A stretch of DNA of 64,000 nucleotides from Macrocybe gigantea (lineage: Eukaryota; Basidiomycota; Agaricomycetes; Agaricales; Callistosporiaceae): the NCBI GenBank assembly GCA_011319805.1, contig SJRY01000250.1:248001-312000 (forward strand), given 5' to 3'. Both the position numbers and the translations under genes were made by a program. The notes below the pieces were generated by a model. It searched no databases. It saw only the letters and a program-made list of their open reading frames with translations, and was not told the DNA's origin. How positions within the stretch are numbered: the first letter of the stretch is position 1; each line of letters begins with the position of its first letter. This document shows, piece by piece, positions 47,008-58,714 of this stretch.

Positions 47008-48031
47008 CTAAGATTTTTCTGCAAGCAGTGATCCCAACCGCTTGGCAAAAGCATCGTACAAAATGCTCTTCGGTGGGTCCTTAGAATAACGGATATCCCA
47101 CATGCGCTGCGGCCGAGACAAATCCTTTTTGAGGAATTCTGGTCTACGCCAGATGACGAGATCTTCGACTTGGTAGTCGTGCGGCACGGGTTTTGGGAAG
47201 GACGGAAGGGGGTCGAAGACCGGGACCTCGAGCTGTGGACTTGTTTCTCGTTCGACAACCTTACTAATCTGTTTCGACTGCTTATGAGGAGAGGCTGGAG
47301 GTGGCATCGGTTCTGTGCTCTTGTTGTATCGCTTGCGAGATGCCTTCATAGGTGCTAGGAGAACGCAAGCGGCCTCCAGTGCACCTGGCAAAGGGGGAGG
47401 GGGAGGCAATTTTGGTCGGAAGGGTCGCCACGAATTGCGAAGCATAGGTGAAGGTAATTCAACACTGCGCCCGTTAAACTCGGAGTGATTCTCAAGAAAG
47501 TGGTCAATTAGCTGGTTTGGGCGATGGAAAGTGGAGGTTCTGAGGCAACCTGTATAAACCAGACTTGTGAGAAAATCAGACGCGGAAACGACAGCGACCT
47601 TCATCACCCTCTGCAAAGGGACAGGGAAAATGCACACGACCCATGTGTGCAATTTCAACATGTTCTTCGAGCTCTTGAATTGAAGAATGCGTTCGCTTGT
47701 TGCACCTGGGAAGACCACACGAAACACCAAAGCTCTGCAGAGTAGGGCTTGTATACAGCGGTGGACCTGAAAGAGGCGGAGAATACCTGTTTTCTGACGC
47801 GGCGAGCATGACGAAGGTAATGCTATCGTTGTGGTTGACAGTGAATATACCTGTTACAGGTGAAGGACGGCGACGGACCTGGAGAAGTAGTCTCCATGAG
47901 CACAAAATGACGGTGCATATGTTGCGCCCGTCAGTGGACCATTCACATCTGAATCCGCCCGAGGGAGAGACCGCGTCCCTCGCGATGTCGACGATGTTGT
48001 CTGGGGTAACTGTGATTGTGGAATGTTGCAT
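47008..48031 (-). CDS. C2H2-like zinc-finger protein, function unknown
   Basis: The N-terminus MQHSTITVTPDNIVDIARDA contains FRCEWSTDGRNICTVIL, a finger-like Cys pair. CGLPRCNKRTHSSIQELEEH with VEIAH gives a C-x4-C...H-x4-H finger, and CPFAEGDEG...C followed by FHRPNQLIDHFLENH forms another across an intron. The C-terminal half is Pro-rich (KLPPPPPLPGALEAA) with a conserved-looking end (YQVEDLVIWRRPEFLKKDL, RPQRMWDIRYSKDPPKS). It is probably a nuclear regulator, but I recognise no named family. It shares a 72 bp divergent promoter with the NFKBIL1-like gene. Confidence 0.6.
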
Positions 48032-48103
48032 AACCGCCTTACGTAAGGCGGTGGTGGTGGAGGCAAGACTCCTGCTTCAACACACTCCATAACAGTGACT
48101 ACG

Positions 48104-49128
48104 ATGCCTAAACTTCGCTTCAAGCGGACGCCGCAAGAAGAGGCTACCCATCAGCTGCGTAAAGGGAGAAAACGGCAAGAGAGCAAGAAAAGAAGGGGTT
48201 GCAAAACCACAGTCGATGATCCCCTTGCGAACGATAACCCCGTGACGGACGACGTCGAGGCAGAAGAACGCCAGTTCCGACAAAAGATGTTCGATGCCTT
48301 TGAGGATGACGAGCGGCTAGACTACCTGGAAGCCCGCTTAAATGACTACGCACATGTGCCCAGAAGATGGAGGGCCAAATCGTCTTTGCACGATCCTTGC
48401 ACTATGGACGAATTCTTGGAGATGGACCCGCGACACATGGACGATGAAGACTATGCAGAATGGGTGAGGCTGGGAATGTACAGGTGTGTCCACATGCGCA
48501 TACGTGGAGCTGTAGACGCTCAACATATTGTTTTCTTTATTTCCTCAGAAAGACACACCAGAAGGAGTATGCCGAGCAACAGGAAAGGAAAGCGCTTTAC
48601 GCGCAACGAAAACGGGACGAAAAGCAGAGGAAAGAAGAACTCAAGCGACTAGAGAAAGCCACGGACGAGGCTCGAACAAGGAAGAAGGCAGAACTAGAGC
48701 ATATCAAGTGGTGCCGAGCCAGAGAGGAGTACGATCGTCGATGGGAAAGACTCTTGGACGTCACCGAGTGCACTACAGGCTCTGAGGGTAGCCTGATCGA
48801 GCTCAGATTCACCGACATTCCTTGGCCCATCATGGAAGCAAACCATGTCGTCGAAAAACACCAGTCACATCGCTCATCGACACGCATCGGTCCTGATAAT
48901 CTAACCCTTGAAGCTATCTCCAAATTCCTGCTCTATCGCGGTGTAATGGAGACACTCGAGAAAAAGGAACGAAGAGAGGTGCTGAGGAAGGCCTACCTTC
49001 GCTTCCATCCTGACAAGTTCGAAGGTCGTTTCATGGAGCGCATCAGGCATGACCATAGAGAACGGGTAAAAGAGGCAATTGTGCACGTCACTCATTGCCT
49101 AAACGCTTTGCTTGGTGGAAGTGGTTGA
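48104..49128 (+). CDS. NFKBIL1-like protein with degenerate J-domain-like C-terminus
   Basis: The N-terminus is basic (MPKLRFKRTPQEEATHQLRK), then acidic (EAEERQFRQKMFDAFEDDER, LDYLEARLNDYAHVPRRW), then a long charged helix (EYAEQQERKALYAQRKRDEK). The C-terminal third reads LIELRFTDIPWPIMEA, LTLEAISKFLL and REVLRKAYLRFHPDKFEGRF, ending VKEAIVHVTHCLNALL. The D-I-P-W-P then F-H-P-D-K arrangement is that of NF-kappa-B inhibitor-like protein 1, a nuclear RNA-processing factor in animals. HPDK without a full J domain makes Hsp70 co-chaperone activity uncertain. One intron (donor AG|GTGTGTCC) was resolved. ATG 48104 is preferred over an in-frame GTG at 48095. Confidence 0.72.
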
Positions 49129-49357
49129 TTCAGATGCTGAGAAACCAGCTTTTCGCAAAATGAAACTCGCTCATAATTGAGACGATCTGCAACCTAAAGC
49201 TAAGGGAAATGCGACTCCCACGCTACGACTATATGACTGGCAAAACGCATACTGCGGATTGCATAGAAGGGTATGCTCGATCTTGGATGGTCTTGGGTAC
49301 AGCGGGCCTAGCCATCGGTAAGTTTCCACTCCGGTGTGATACTTCCGAAAGCATGGC

Positions 49358-49900
49358 TCACAGCAGCGCAGCAATCGACCAAGCCTCGTGGCGAAAGATC
49401 GCGACAGCATCCGTGTCCGCGACCTCACTAGCTCTCCATGCCTGCTGCTCAAGCATGCACGCTACATCATTGAAACCCCGTGCGCAGTCCTGATGGGCTC
49501 CAGGACATGCGGACAGTAGTTCTCGATGCGTGAATATGGCTTCGAGATAGTCGCCGCCTCGCGTTCCGGACTTGTTCAGTTGCTGTCTTACGTGTCGCAG
49601 ATACTCGCATCCGTATATCGCAGTGTCGCGGGCGTTTCTGTCTGAGCTGGAGTAGCCAGAGGCGCTTTCTTCTCGCTACCATAAATGTTACCTTGTACGA
49701 GCGAGCGATAGGGGACCAGCAGCATGTACCAACCATGTCTATGTCTCTTGTCGCTATTTGCGCGGCGGGCATGTTTTTGCCCATCAACTGACTCCGAAGG
49801 CCGTCAGACGGTGGAAATGGGATACAGATCGTCGGCCTACATCTTGCGTGCCATTGATTTTCATCTGGCACATGAGATCACATATATCTATTGTGGACAT
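49358..49900 (-). CDS. Orphan small protein gene, low-confidence model
   Basis: No family recognised. The exon coding GSSSD-like sequence then NARDTAIYGCEYLRHVRQQL, NKSGTRGGDYLEAIFTHREL and LSACPGAHQDCARGFNDVAC, ending FRHEAWSIAALL-stop, is open and protein-like in composition. It joins upstream to GKNMPAAQIATRDIDM through a 58-nt GT-AG intron. Further upstream a frame with MSTIDICDLMCQMKINGTQD and SVSHFHRLTAFG may be the first exon, one base out of frame. Predicted length is about 150 aa, Cys-containing, with no membrane segment. It may be a lineage-specific gene. Confidence 0.4.
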
Positions 49901-50196
49901 TGCTGTAGGGGGCGAAGAGGTAGTCAATCTAACAGTAGTCCGATGAGTTGGGAGGTTCGGAAGAGGTCTTTCAGCCACATCATCCTGTTAAGTAACCCTC
50001 TGACACATGGTCCTCACCGCTAGTCCTCGTGTCTCGTTGCCTAATGCCTCGAGGTCCACTAGCTGCAGAACAATTCGTGCAATCAATTCTTGATTATCCA
50101 TCGATCACCGGCCCAGGCTGCGGTGCACGGTGTCGAAGGGAAAGGCTACTGATAGTCTAACGATATATCTATGTCATGCATTAAAAAGCAACGATA

Positions 50197-53100
50197 TCAC
50201 GCCGAATTCACGTCCTGGCTCGCTTCCTGCCGGCCAAAATCCTCGGTGCGCCGACTTAACGTCCGTCCTTGCTCGGTGCCACGTTCGGCGGTGTCATCCT
50301 GCAATTGCTGGAATTCGGAAGGCAACATCACTGCACGGTCGATGGCTACAGGCAGGATGCGGTGGCGACCTCGAATCATGACAACACAAAGAATAAGTTT
50401 CGAAAGCGTTCGTAGGGAGCCCGAAAACGCAAAGTTATTCTATAATACTGCAATGAACATCTGCAAACCACTCAGGTATAGAGAACTTACAAACGGAACG
50501 CCAAGGCTCAGTCCAACTGTGCCATAGGCAGACACGAGTTCGAACACTTCTCATATATATAAACTGCATGAATAACCTAGTCTAGGTTCTTGGGTAGGCA
50601 TGACACTTACGTATAGAGAAAATATTAAACCAATCGTCACTCGATGGGTCATCGAGGTTGTGCCGCTAGGATATGATGTTAGGTTAGTCTTCGGAAATGC
50701 TTGAATTGGCTCACTTCAATAATACACAGTAGGAATAGGGCGAGGCCAAGCCACCACATGTCTGAAAGCAGTCTAAGCCGACCTCACGTCAGTTTCGAAC
50801 GCGGAAAACGTACCAAACGCTAGCTGTTTTCGGGCATGCATGGCAAGGTATCGGCTCCATACCGTGATCCGTGGTCCGGTTGGTTCAAAATCTTCCTCGT
50901 TAGTCTCATCTTCCGGAAATATCCCTAGAGATTGCTCTTCGTAGACGTTTGTAGATCGTACACTATCTGATATTCAGATCTTTCATGTTAGATGTACGGA
51001 CGCCCGAAACAAACCTCATCGCAATAGGATCTATGTTCGAAAGCAGGGACTGTGAGATAGTAGACCAGAAGTGAAAGGCAAGGCTTACAGGCACTGATGT
51101 ACATCATGATAACGTACAAGACCCTACGCGAGGTTCAGCCAGCTGTCTTGGAGAGGCTAAAGTACGCACTTCACGCTTGCAGCTAAAGACGCTACGCTTA
51201 TGGCCGAAAAACCAGCTGCTCTGACTGCAATACCCTGAAATAATCCAATGACAAATCGAACACCCAAGGGTATGACTTCGGTTGTAGGATTGCCGATATC
51301 TAGAATCATGAAGAAGAACCAATCTGTCGCTCTGGAGATAAATGGTGGAATCAGTAAATGGTGAATTCCTTCAGAAGAATTAGGGCGCACGTCAGGCCCA
51401 GTACGACAGTTAAGAGAAACCAAGTCTGATGAGATGGGAAGAGGAAGATGAAGCAACGCCGAGGATGGTCTAGAAGAAAATGGAGTGTTTCGTTCAAGCG
51501 CGAATGTTTGGGTATTAATTTCGTAATCATCCATCTGATGGTCAGTCGATCAGCGTCATGTAACGTCGGTAAATCGAAAGGCTCTACATTGTAAACCGTA
51601 AGCTGATTGCAACAATCGGAAAGTAAGCATGAGCGCGGAGGTTACTTAGGGATAACTCACAAAACAGGCTAAGATAGGTAATTGATGAATGGAAAGAATC
51701 CAATTAGCATCGAAAAAACTCACAAACGCAGTATTACCAGCGAGAATAAGAAAGGCCATAAGGAACACCATCGGATATGCTCTCTGAAATGGCACCATGG
51801 ACTGATCAACAAGCGACATGCCCGTATTGGTATAGGCTGCGACAGTCTGGAACAAAGAGAACCTGGGACAAATATCCATGTTAGTTGCCAACAGCATGGC
51901 TTTGCTCGTGAGCAGACTTGCCAAGGGCTTGGGACAGGGCGAACCTCGTTGGGAGGTTGAAAATCACCTGCCCACCTCGGCATTGACATATAGGGTGCAA
52001 TCACAGTGAAACATATGAGTTGAGTGAGAATATGATACTGGCATCAGAGCGGATCAGTACATGCATTGGCTGAACGATGGCTACTTACGCCGCCAACAAT
52101 CCAAAGAAGGGCGTTCAAAGCGCGAAATTCCACCCCTCCAAGTTCCTCTATTTGATCGTTCGTCAAAAGAGGAAAGGTGGAGTTTCGACCGACTGTGGCG
52201 CTGAAGCTGATGTATGGTACGACCTTTGCACCTTTCGGAGCATGCGCACCCTGGGAAACAAGTGAGGTTGTCGCAGGCATAGTGACTGTCCTGGTCAATT
52301 TTCTTCCAAGGCCAGGAAAGAAACGCGAAAATAGACTAGATAATATAGTAAACGGCATGGGAAAACCTCCGAATTCGCGTGTTTTGGCATTTTTAAGCGT
52401 GTTTCGAGGGAAGGTTGTGAATCCTGTCGTGTGAGTGATTATAGATGCTTGGCGAGCGAGGGAATGTCTTCGGCTATGAACAGAGCCTGAATTTCAGGTG
52501 TGAGTTAGTCTCTATCATTGGGGGGCTCATTGCGGGAACTCACGACGATCGTGCGTAAAGACATCAGCGGAAGCTCGAGATTGACCATCCTCCGTTATGT
52601 CTGGATTTTCGGGGCGATTACGGCGACGCGCCACGTTCGGCGCGAACTCAACGGTCTGTGTTCTGTTGAAAACCTTCGGAGTCCGAGGCGACAGCTTGGA
52701 GTCGTTCACACTATCAGACCTCTGAAGCGGAGCTATGTTGTAGTTCAGCAGGACTGCAGAATAACACGCGCCATCATAACGTACCAGAAACGGGAGTAGT
52801 GGGGCGCGAAATAATACCAGGATCGGAGAGGCGACGCGTTAGGTTTCTAAAGCGATAGTCAGCAACGACTTTCGGAGAACGACAGACATCTCTGACTTGT
52901 TTATAATGGAGTTGCTTCTTGCAGGCTTGACCAAGGGGGCCTCTTGCTGAGAGGTAGGCACGAGGCCACCGTGACTTGCCTGGACACTGGAAACTCGAAG
53001 CGGAATGGCAAGGCCGCTCGGATTTATACGCTTTGGAGCTTCATCCATCCTCCTGATCATCTCGGGCCTCACTTTGCGCAATATGGCGCCACCATTCTCG

Positions 53101-53775
53101 GGACCGTAGTCACGGTCAGCATGACCATTTTCGGCCGCAGGGTGATTGGTAGTTTTGGATTTGAGGAGCGCCTTTATCCGTTTCGACCAAGGATTGGACT
53201 TTTCTTGCGCGTCGGTCGGACCGCTGGTTGCTTTCTTGATGGCGGGATTCTCAACGATGTGTTCAAATTTCTTGGCAAAGTAATACCTGATGTGGAAATC
53301 GGCTCTCTGAGATCCATAATGCGAGTGACGGACTGTTGTACGTGCCTTCTGAGGTACACTACGACCCACGACACGATCACCTTAGGCAATGTCAGAAATG
53401 GACGAGGGAAGACATGGACCGCGACGAACGGGGTTACCAATGCACATCTCGAAGAACAAGATTACTTGTTGGAGTTTTGTGAGGGAACTGAGATTAACCG
53501 TCGTGAGACCGCAGACGGCGATAGCGCTGACGCAATTGAACAGGGCGTCGATGTAGCTGACGTGGTAACGACCATTGCAGGCGTAGAAAATGCCCGAAAG
53601 GATGAGCGGAGCGCAAGTGCTTGGCCCGACGTCAACTGCAAGCCTGAAAGTGCAAACAACGCGAACGACAGCGTACTAGAAAATCAAGTGGACTCGATAA
53701 AAATTGAGGTGGCTCTTCACCGTCTGCCATATGCCCTCTTTCTCGTCTTCTGTGGCAGGTTCGGGGTGCACCATG
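50197..53775 (-). CDS. TRK-type high-affinity potassium transporter
   Basis: MVHPEPATEDEKEGIWQTVK then SHLNFYRVHLIFY, SGIFYACNGRYHVSYIDALF and CVSAIAVCGLTTVNLSSL form the first M1-P-M2 with the Gly of the selectivity filter. VIVSWVVVYLRR follows. A long basic hydrophilic loop comes next (RRMDEAPKRINPSG). Then ISFSATVGRNSTFPLLTNDQ, EELGGVEFRALNALLWIV, FSLFQTVAAYTNTGMSLVDQ, MVFLMAFLILAGNTAF, TDWFFFMILDIGNPTTEVIP, VRAAGFSAISVASLAA, DDWFNIFSIL, AYGTVGLSLGVPF and the typical end MIRGRHRILPVAIDRAVMLP. It mediates K+ uptake at the plasma membrane. More than ten short introns. The start has a good ACCATGG context, 259 bp from a Helitron end. Confidence 0.92.
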
Positions 53776-54014
53776 GTTGCGGTCGCGCTCAGAGGTGGGA
53801 AAAGGAACGGAGCTGATGATGAAATAGCGCCGGTGATCAAACGTTCGTGGAGGGGATTGGACAGGACCCAGAACAGGCGTTATTGGTGGAGACGCGGCGC
53901 AGGAGGACGCGATAAGAGCATTGCTTGGCAGGGAATGGCCAAGTCGCGGTCAAAGCCAGCAGCAACCTGGGCCACATCTAGCGTATGTAATCATCACAAA
54001 TGCATACTAAGTAG

Positions 54015-54034
54015 ATATATCATATCATATCATA
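54015..54034 (+). repeat. TATCA microsatellite at Helitron insertion site
   Basis: Repeats of the unit atatc/atcat run up to base 54034 (A). The flank right of the Helitron pair resumes at 60230 with tcatac, so the microsatellite continues if the insertion is removed. The base pair across the junction is A|T. Confidence 0.8.
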
Positions 54035-54048
54035 CAAGTATATAACAC

Positions 54049-54061
54049 GTGCCGCTGGCAC
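54049..54061 (-). terminator. Helitron 3'-terminal hairpin
   Basis: GTGCCAGCGGCAC on the minus strand: a 5-bp stem with a 3-nt loop, 10 nt before the CTTG end. The same sequence occurs at 59885-59897. Such hairpins act as the transposition stop signal in Helitrons. Confidence 0.8.
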
Positions 54062-57000
54062 TTTTATGCCCCCCGGCCTTTTGTAACACACTTTAAATAT
54101 TCAATCCAATAGTACTTCATTATATACAAAGTTTTTAGTTACACTATCTATCTTGTCTGCTTCCCATATCACTTTAATGTTATGTACTGATGTTACCCGT
54201 GATATAGCAACATAAAACTGACCATGAGTAAAAACCGGTGTACGTAAATCCAGCCCAACATGTGTTACTGATTGGCCTTGTGACTTGTTGATTGTCATAG
54301 CAAAGCATAAGCGAATGGGAAATTGAAGCCGAGTGAGTGGAAATGGCACTTGTCCTTCTGGTGGCTCATGCTTGATACATGGGATGAAGATCAACTCTCC
54401 TGCATGATCACCTGTAATAAGCCTTAGCTCCAGAACACGATTACGGATCCGAGTGATGATTCCCCGACTCCCATTGCAAACACCATGGCCTGTATCCAGA
54501 TTGCGCAACACCATGACAGGACAGCCTATTTTGAGAGCCAGCTTGGCCAGTGGCAGTCCTGAACAATTGATAGAGTTCAAATACTCTATTGGATAGAGCA
54601 GCTGTTCACCATTGTTGCTTGCAAGGACTGAATCAGCACTGTGAAAGACTTGCTCTGCTCCAGGAAAGTCTCTGAGAATGTAATGGTTCAAAGAGTCCAC
54701 ATCATCATTGCGGCTAGACAGAATGGTGCGAGCAGAAAAGTATTGCTGTGGATTCTGGATGGGAGTATTGATGTTGGGATAGATGGTTTGAATAAGAGAA
54801 GCAACAGTGTTGTGTTCACAGTGAAAATGATCAGGAAGGGTAATGTTGGCATCCATATCTGTGTGCTGACCATGTCCAACTTGAAGTTGCCACTCTGCAA
54901 AAGCACGCTCTTCCAGATTATCGGTATTCAATCGCATGTTTCTTCTCAAATGGAGGACTGTAATCTTTCTCCACAATTGAGAACGCAGCATGCATGCACC
55001 CACTATGTCTGGACGGGATCCATTTTTAATGACTGGAAGAATCTGCTGAAAGTCTCCACCAAAGATAATAGTCAATCCACCAAAGGGTAGATCACTGCCT
55101 CGAATGTCTTGGAATGTGCGATCAACAGCTTCATGAATGTGACGATGCTGCATAGGAGCCTCATCCCAGATAATGAGATCTGTTATGCGAATCAGAGCAG
55201 CAAGTGGTGATGTCTTTGTGATTGTACACATAGTAGACTCATTAATGAGAATGGGGATTCTGAAACTTGAATGTGATGTGCGACCACCTGGAAGCAGAAG
55301 AGAAGCAATGCCAGAAGATGCCACACAGATAACAATCTTGCCCTCAGAACGCAGATGATAGCAAAGAGTATGGTAGAGGAATGTCTTGCCAGTGCCTCCT
55401 GGACCATGAAGAAAGAAGATCTGTCCTGTCTTGTTGGCAATAGCCTGTCTGAACTGATCAAAGGCATCTCTCTGCTCTGGATTCAACCTGGCCTCATTCT
55501 CTGCTGCCAATTGAGCCTGCTCCTCCTGATCGTAACTGTGCTGCTCTGCTATGAGATGATTTGCAATCCTTTCATTCCAATTCTGAGTGACCTGTGGCAT
55601 GGATGGCCAATTCTTGAGAGAGCGGCGAGAAGATTGGAGAAGCTGGTCAATGAGAAAAAGGCCATAATCCATGATGTCTTCATCTGAGGGATTGACACGG
55701 ATGTTGTCATGCTCAAGACGATAGCGTAGATCATACAGATCTGGGGCCAATATGTGTTCCATAGAGCAGCAGGATCTGAAGGATTGCAATCTCTCAGAAT
55801 GGTGACAAAGAGGTGGCGAAGCTGACGACCGGTTTGCATAGCAGCTGCTTCACGTAGACACTGATCCCACTCCTGATCATCTTCAAGAAGGCCACGTGCA
55901 AGACAGGCATCTTTGAAAGAAGGGTGTATGACTTCTTCATATGTGCGAAGGTCTTCAAAAGATGTTGAGCCTGCGACCTGGGTCAAAAGAAGTCGAAGAT
56001 AGAAGCGATCGCCTGATGTGGGAGGAGCATAATTCATGCGGCCTATAGCAAATCCTCTCTGTCTGGGCTTCCACTCATGCTTCTTGTTGAACACAAACTG
56101 GGAAGGAAAGTCCTGATAGAGCACAGTGGATGCTGTATCAGGATATTTGACATTGGCCTTGAAATAGGCAGTGAGAGTGGAATCCTGCCTTTCTCCTCGC
56201 AAAATGACCTCTGGCATTGACTCTTGACCATCTGCCTCCAAGTAACAAACTGCTCATCTGGAAGGTGAACCTGCAACCGTATGACATTGGGTGCTTGGCC
56301 ATGAAGTGGATATTGGAAATGCGCCAAAGACTTTCACATGCAGAGACATAGCGTGCATCCAGATACTGCCTGACCTCATCACCCACAGTGCCAAACTGCA
56401 TGGAGACACGATCATGACCCTTGTAAACATATTTGTAGATGTACTTGACTGCTTTGATAGATGCAATGCACTCCACATTGATATGGCACTGGTACTTCCA
56501 GATGAGCCAGGGAGAATAAGAAACGACCCAGCGATTATCGACCTGTTTGCCTCGAATGTCATGGGTATGACCGGTGTCTCGACAACGGGTGGCAGCATAT
56601 GCATTGTCAGTGATGGTGGTATGCTCTCTGAAAGGCTTTGGAAAGTTCTTGGTGCATTTGCCATTCTCCATGCATTGAGCTCTGGGATTTTCTGCACCAC
56701 ATGGTGTGTGGACCATGAACTTTTTGATCAGCTCAAGCAGTTCAGGATTGTCCTCTGGGAATTCAGAAGAGAGTAGACTGTCGATATGCTTAGGAGTCTG
56801 AAGTTTAGACTCTGGATCAAGAAAGAGGATGCAGTGCATGTGAGGCAGGCCACGTTTCTGAAACTCAATGACAAAGAGATAGGCTATGACCTTGCCAAAG
56901 ACACCTTTCTTGATGTCCTCAATTAGCTCATCCTTTTTGCAATAAAAGACTCAGATGACCAAATCTGGACATCCACTGCTGTCTGGCCAGGCAAAAGCTC

Positions 57001-58493
57001 AACAGTAATTTCTGTCCAGTTTGGATTGGCAGTCATAGTGATGAAGAGATCTCCACCATGACAGAAATGATTGATGGCCAAAGCATCCTGAAGAAGCTGC
57101 TGCATGTTCCTGGTGCTTCCTGCAAAGGTAGCAGGCAAAATGATCCTGCGGCCCAATTCCTCTGTACTGACATCCACATTGGCAGCCACTGCATCAGCCA
57201 ATCCAGCATAAATGTCTCCTCGGATTGTGTTCTGGTTGTGCCAAACCCAACACAGACGACTCTGCTCTGCAGTAGCCCAGACGTCACAGACAAACTCTTG
57301 AAAGAGCTTTTGAGAGAGAAAAAGATGCTGAGAATCAATGGCAGGAGGATGGGGATGGAGGCGATAGCGATAAAACTGGACATTAGAAACATATCTGCGC
57401 TGTATTGTGGTGGTGTTGCCATTAACTTCAGCCTCCTCCTCTGGGGCTTCATCTGGAGCATCTGGCAGTTGTGCATTGGCATTGACATGCTGCAAAATGT
57501 CGGCTCGGTTGTAAAGAATTTTGGGATGCCAACTGAGCTGTCCAGTAGGAAAGAGCAAGACAAATCGGAGAGCTGGATAGAATGGATGGATGTCTGAAAT
57601 GCGCTGAAGAGGTTCACCAAATCGGCGGTACAGAATAATGTCCCGAGCGCTCTCGAGTTGATCACCATCGCCTGGCAGAATAACAGCGATTTCATTGGTA
57701 GTAGGCATATTGTAGTGACGATGGTCAGTGGTGTCCTCCAATCGCAATACAATTCTGCACTGGTGATCTTCTGGCATATTCCTGGTTTGCTCATATGCCT
57801 GCCGATACAACTGAACCCCTGGATGACAACGATAGAGCATATCTTGCACAGTGCAAAGAGTTGTGGGATCAAGATTGGTATTCCACTAGTTTGCAATACG
57901 GAAATTGTGAGCATCGTCAGGATCATAAATGTAGAGCTGGGCATAGACAGGTGGCTCTCCAGGAGGAGGAAGAAGAGAACCTGCTCTGTGAGAGAGCTCT
58001 CCATGAAGTCTGAACACATAAGGAGCATTTCCATTGGCCTGAAGAGAAGCATCGACTCTGCGTCCAATTGATACCATTGCAAGTGCATTGTTGTAGTTGC
58101 GAATGTGTTTACGGAAATTGTTTGCAATGGGATTTTGCTCAGAGAGCAAAGTCAAGAGTTCAGGAGGTGGGCGATCCAGAGCAGGAAGCACAATTTTGCC
58201 TTGATAGCAACACATGCCAAACTTGGGGTTACGAATCGAAGACTTGACTAAACGCTCAGAGATCCAATGCAGTGCATGACAGAAAGAACATTCAATGTTC
58301 ATTCTACCCATGTCATGTTGAGGCCAATTGGGATCAAATGGGCACGTGCCAGGGGTAGGTTGGTGACAATAGGCAGTGGTGGCAGAGGAGGAGGAGGAGA
58401 AGGTGGTGGTGGTGAAGGAGAAGGCAATGGAGGTGGAGGAGAAGGAGGCAATGGCAGTGGTGGAGGAGCAAGTGGTTGAACAGGTGGTAAAGG

Positions 58494-58551
58494 CTAAATG
58501 CAAATTGTTATTTATTGAAATCAATCTAGCTTATCAGAAAAAATGACGTAC
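58494..58551 (-). repeat. Duplicated 58-nt intron, copy 1 (in Helitron)
   Basis: GT-AG intron (gtacgtcatt... to ...gcatttag) almost identical to the intron at 58657-58714, including the core aagctagattgatt and caataaataa. The downstream exon starts are also alike. Confidence 0.8.
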
Positions 58552-58656
58552 AGGAGCAGGCAAAGATAATTCAGCATGAGATGTAGCAGGAGCAGCAGCA
58601 GAAGTAGGAGGCAATGGCAGTGGTAAAGGAGCAGGTGGTTGAACAGGCAATATAGG

Positions 58657-58714
58657 CTAAAAGTAAATCATTATTTATTGCAATCAATCTAGCTTAACAG
58701 AGAAAATAACATAC
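58657..58714 (-). repeat. Duplicated 58-nt intron, copy 2 (in Helitron)
   Basis: GT-AG intron (gtatgttatt... to ...tacttttag), same length as copy 1 and offset by 163 nt. It indicates tandem duplication of an exon-intron unit in the Pro-rich N-terminal part of the Helitron gene. Confidence 0.8.

Noticed and set aside
57033..58127. A 364-codon minus-strand frame overlapping the Helitron Rep region
   Set aside because: Shadow of the Rep frame; lacks motifs, while the overlapping frame has the Helitron-like N domain.
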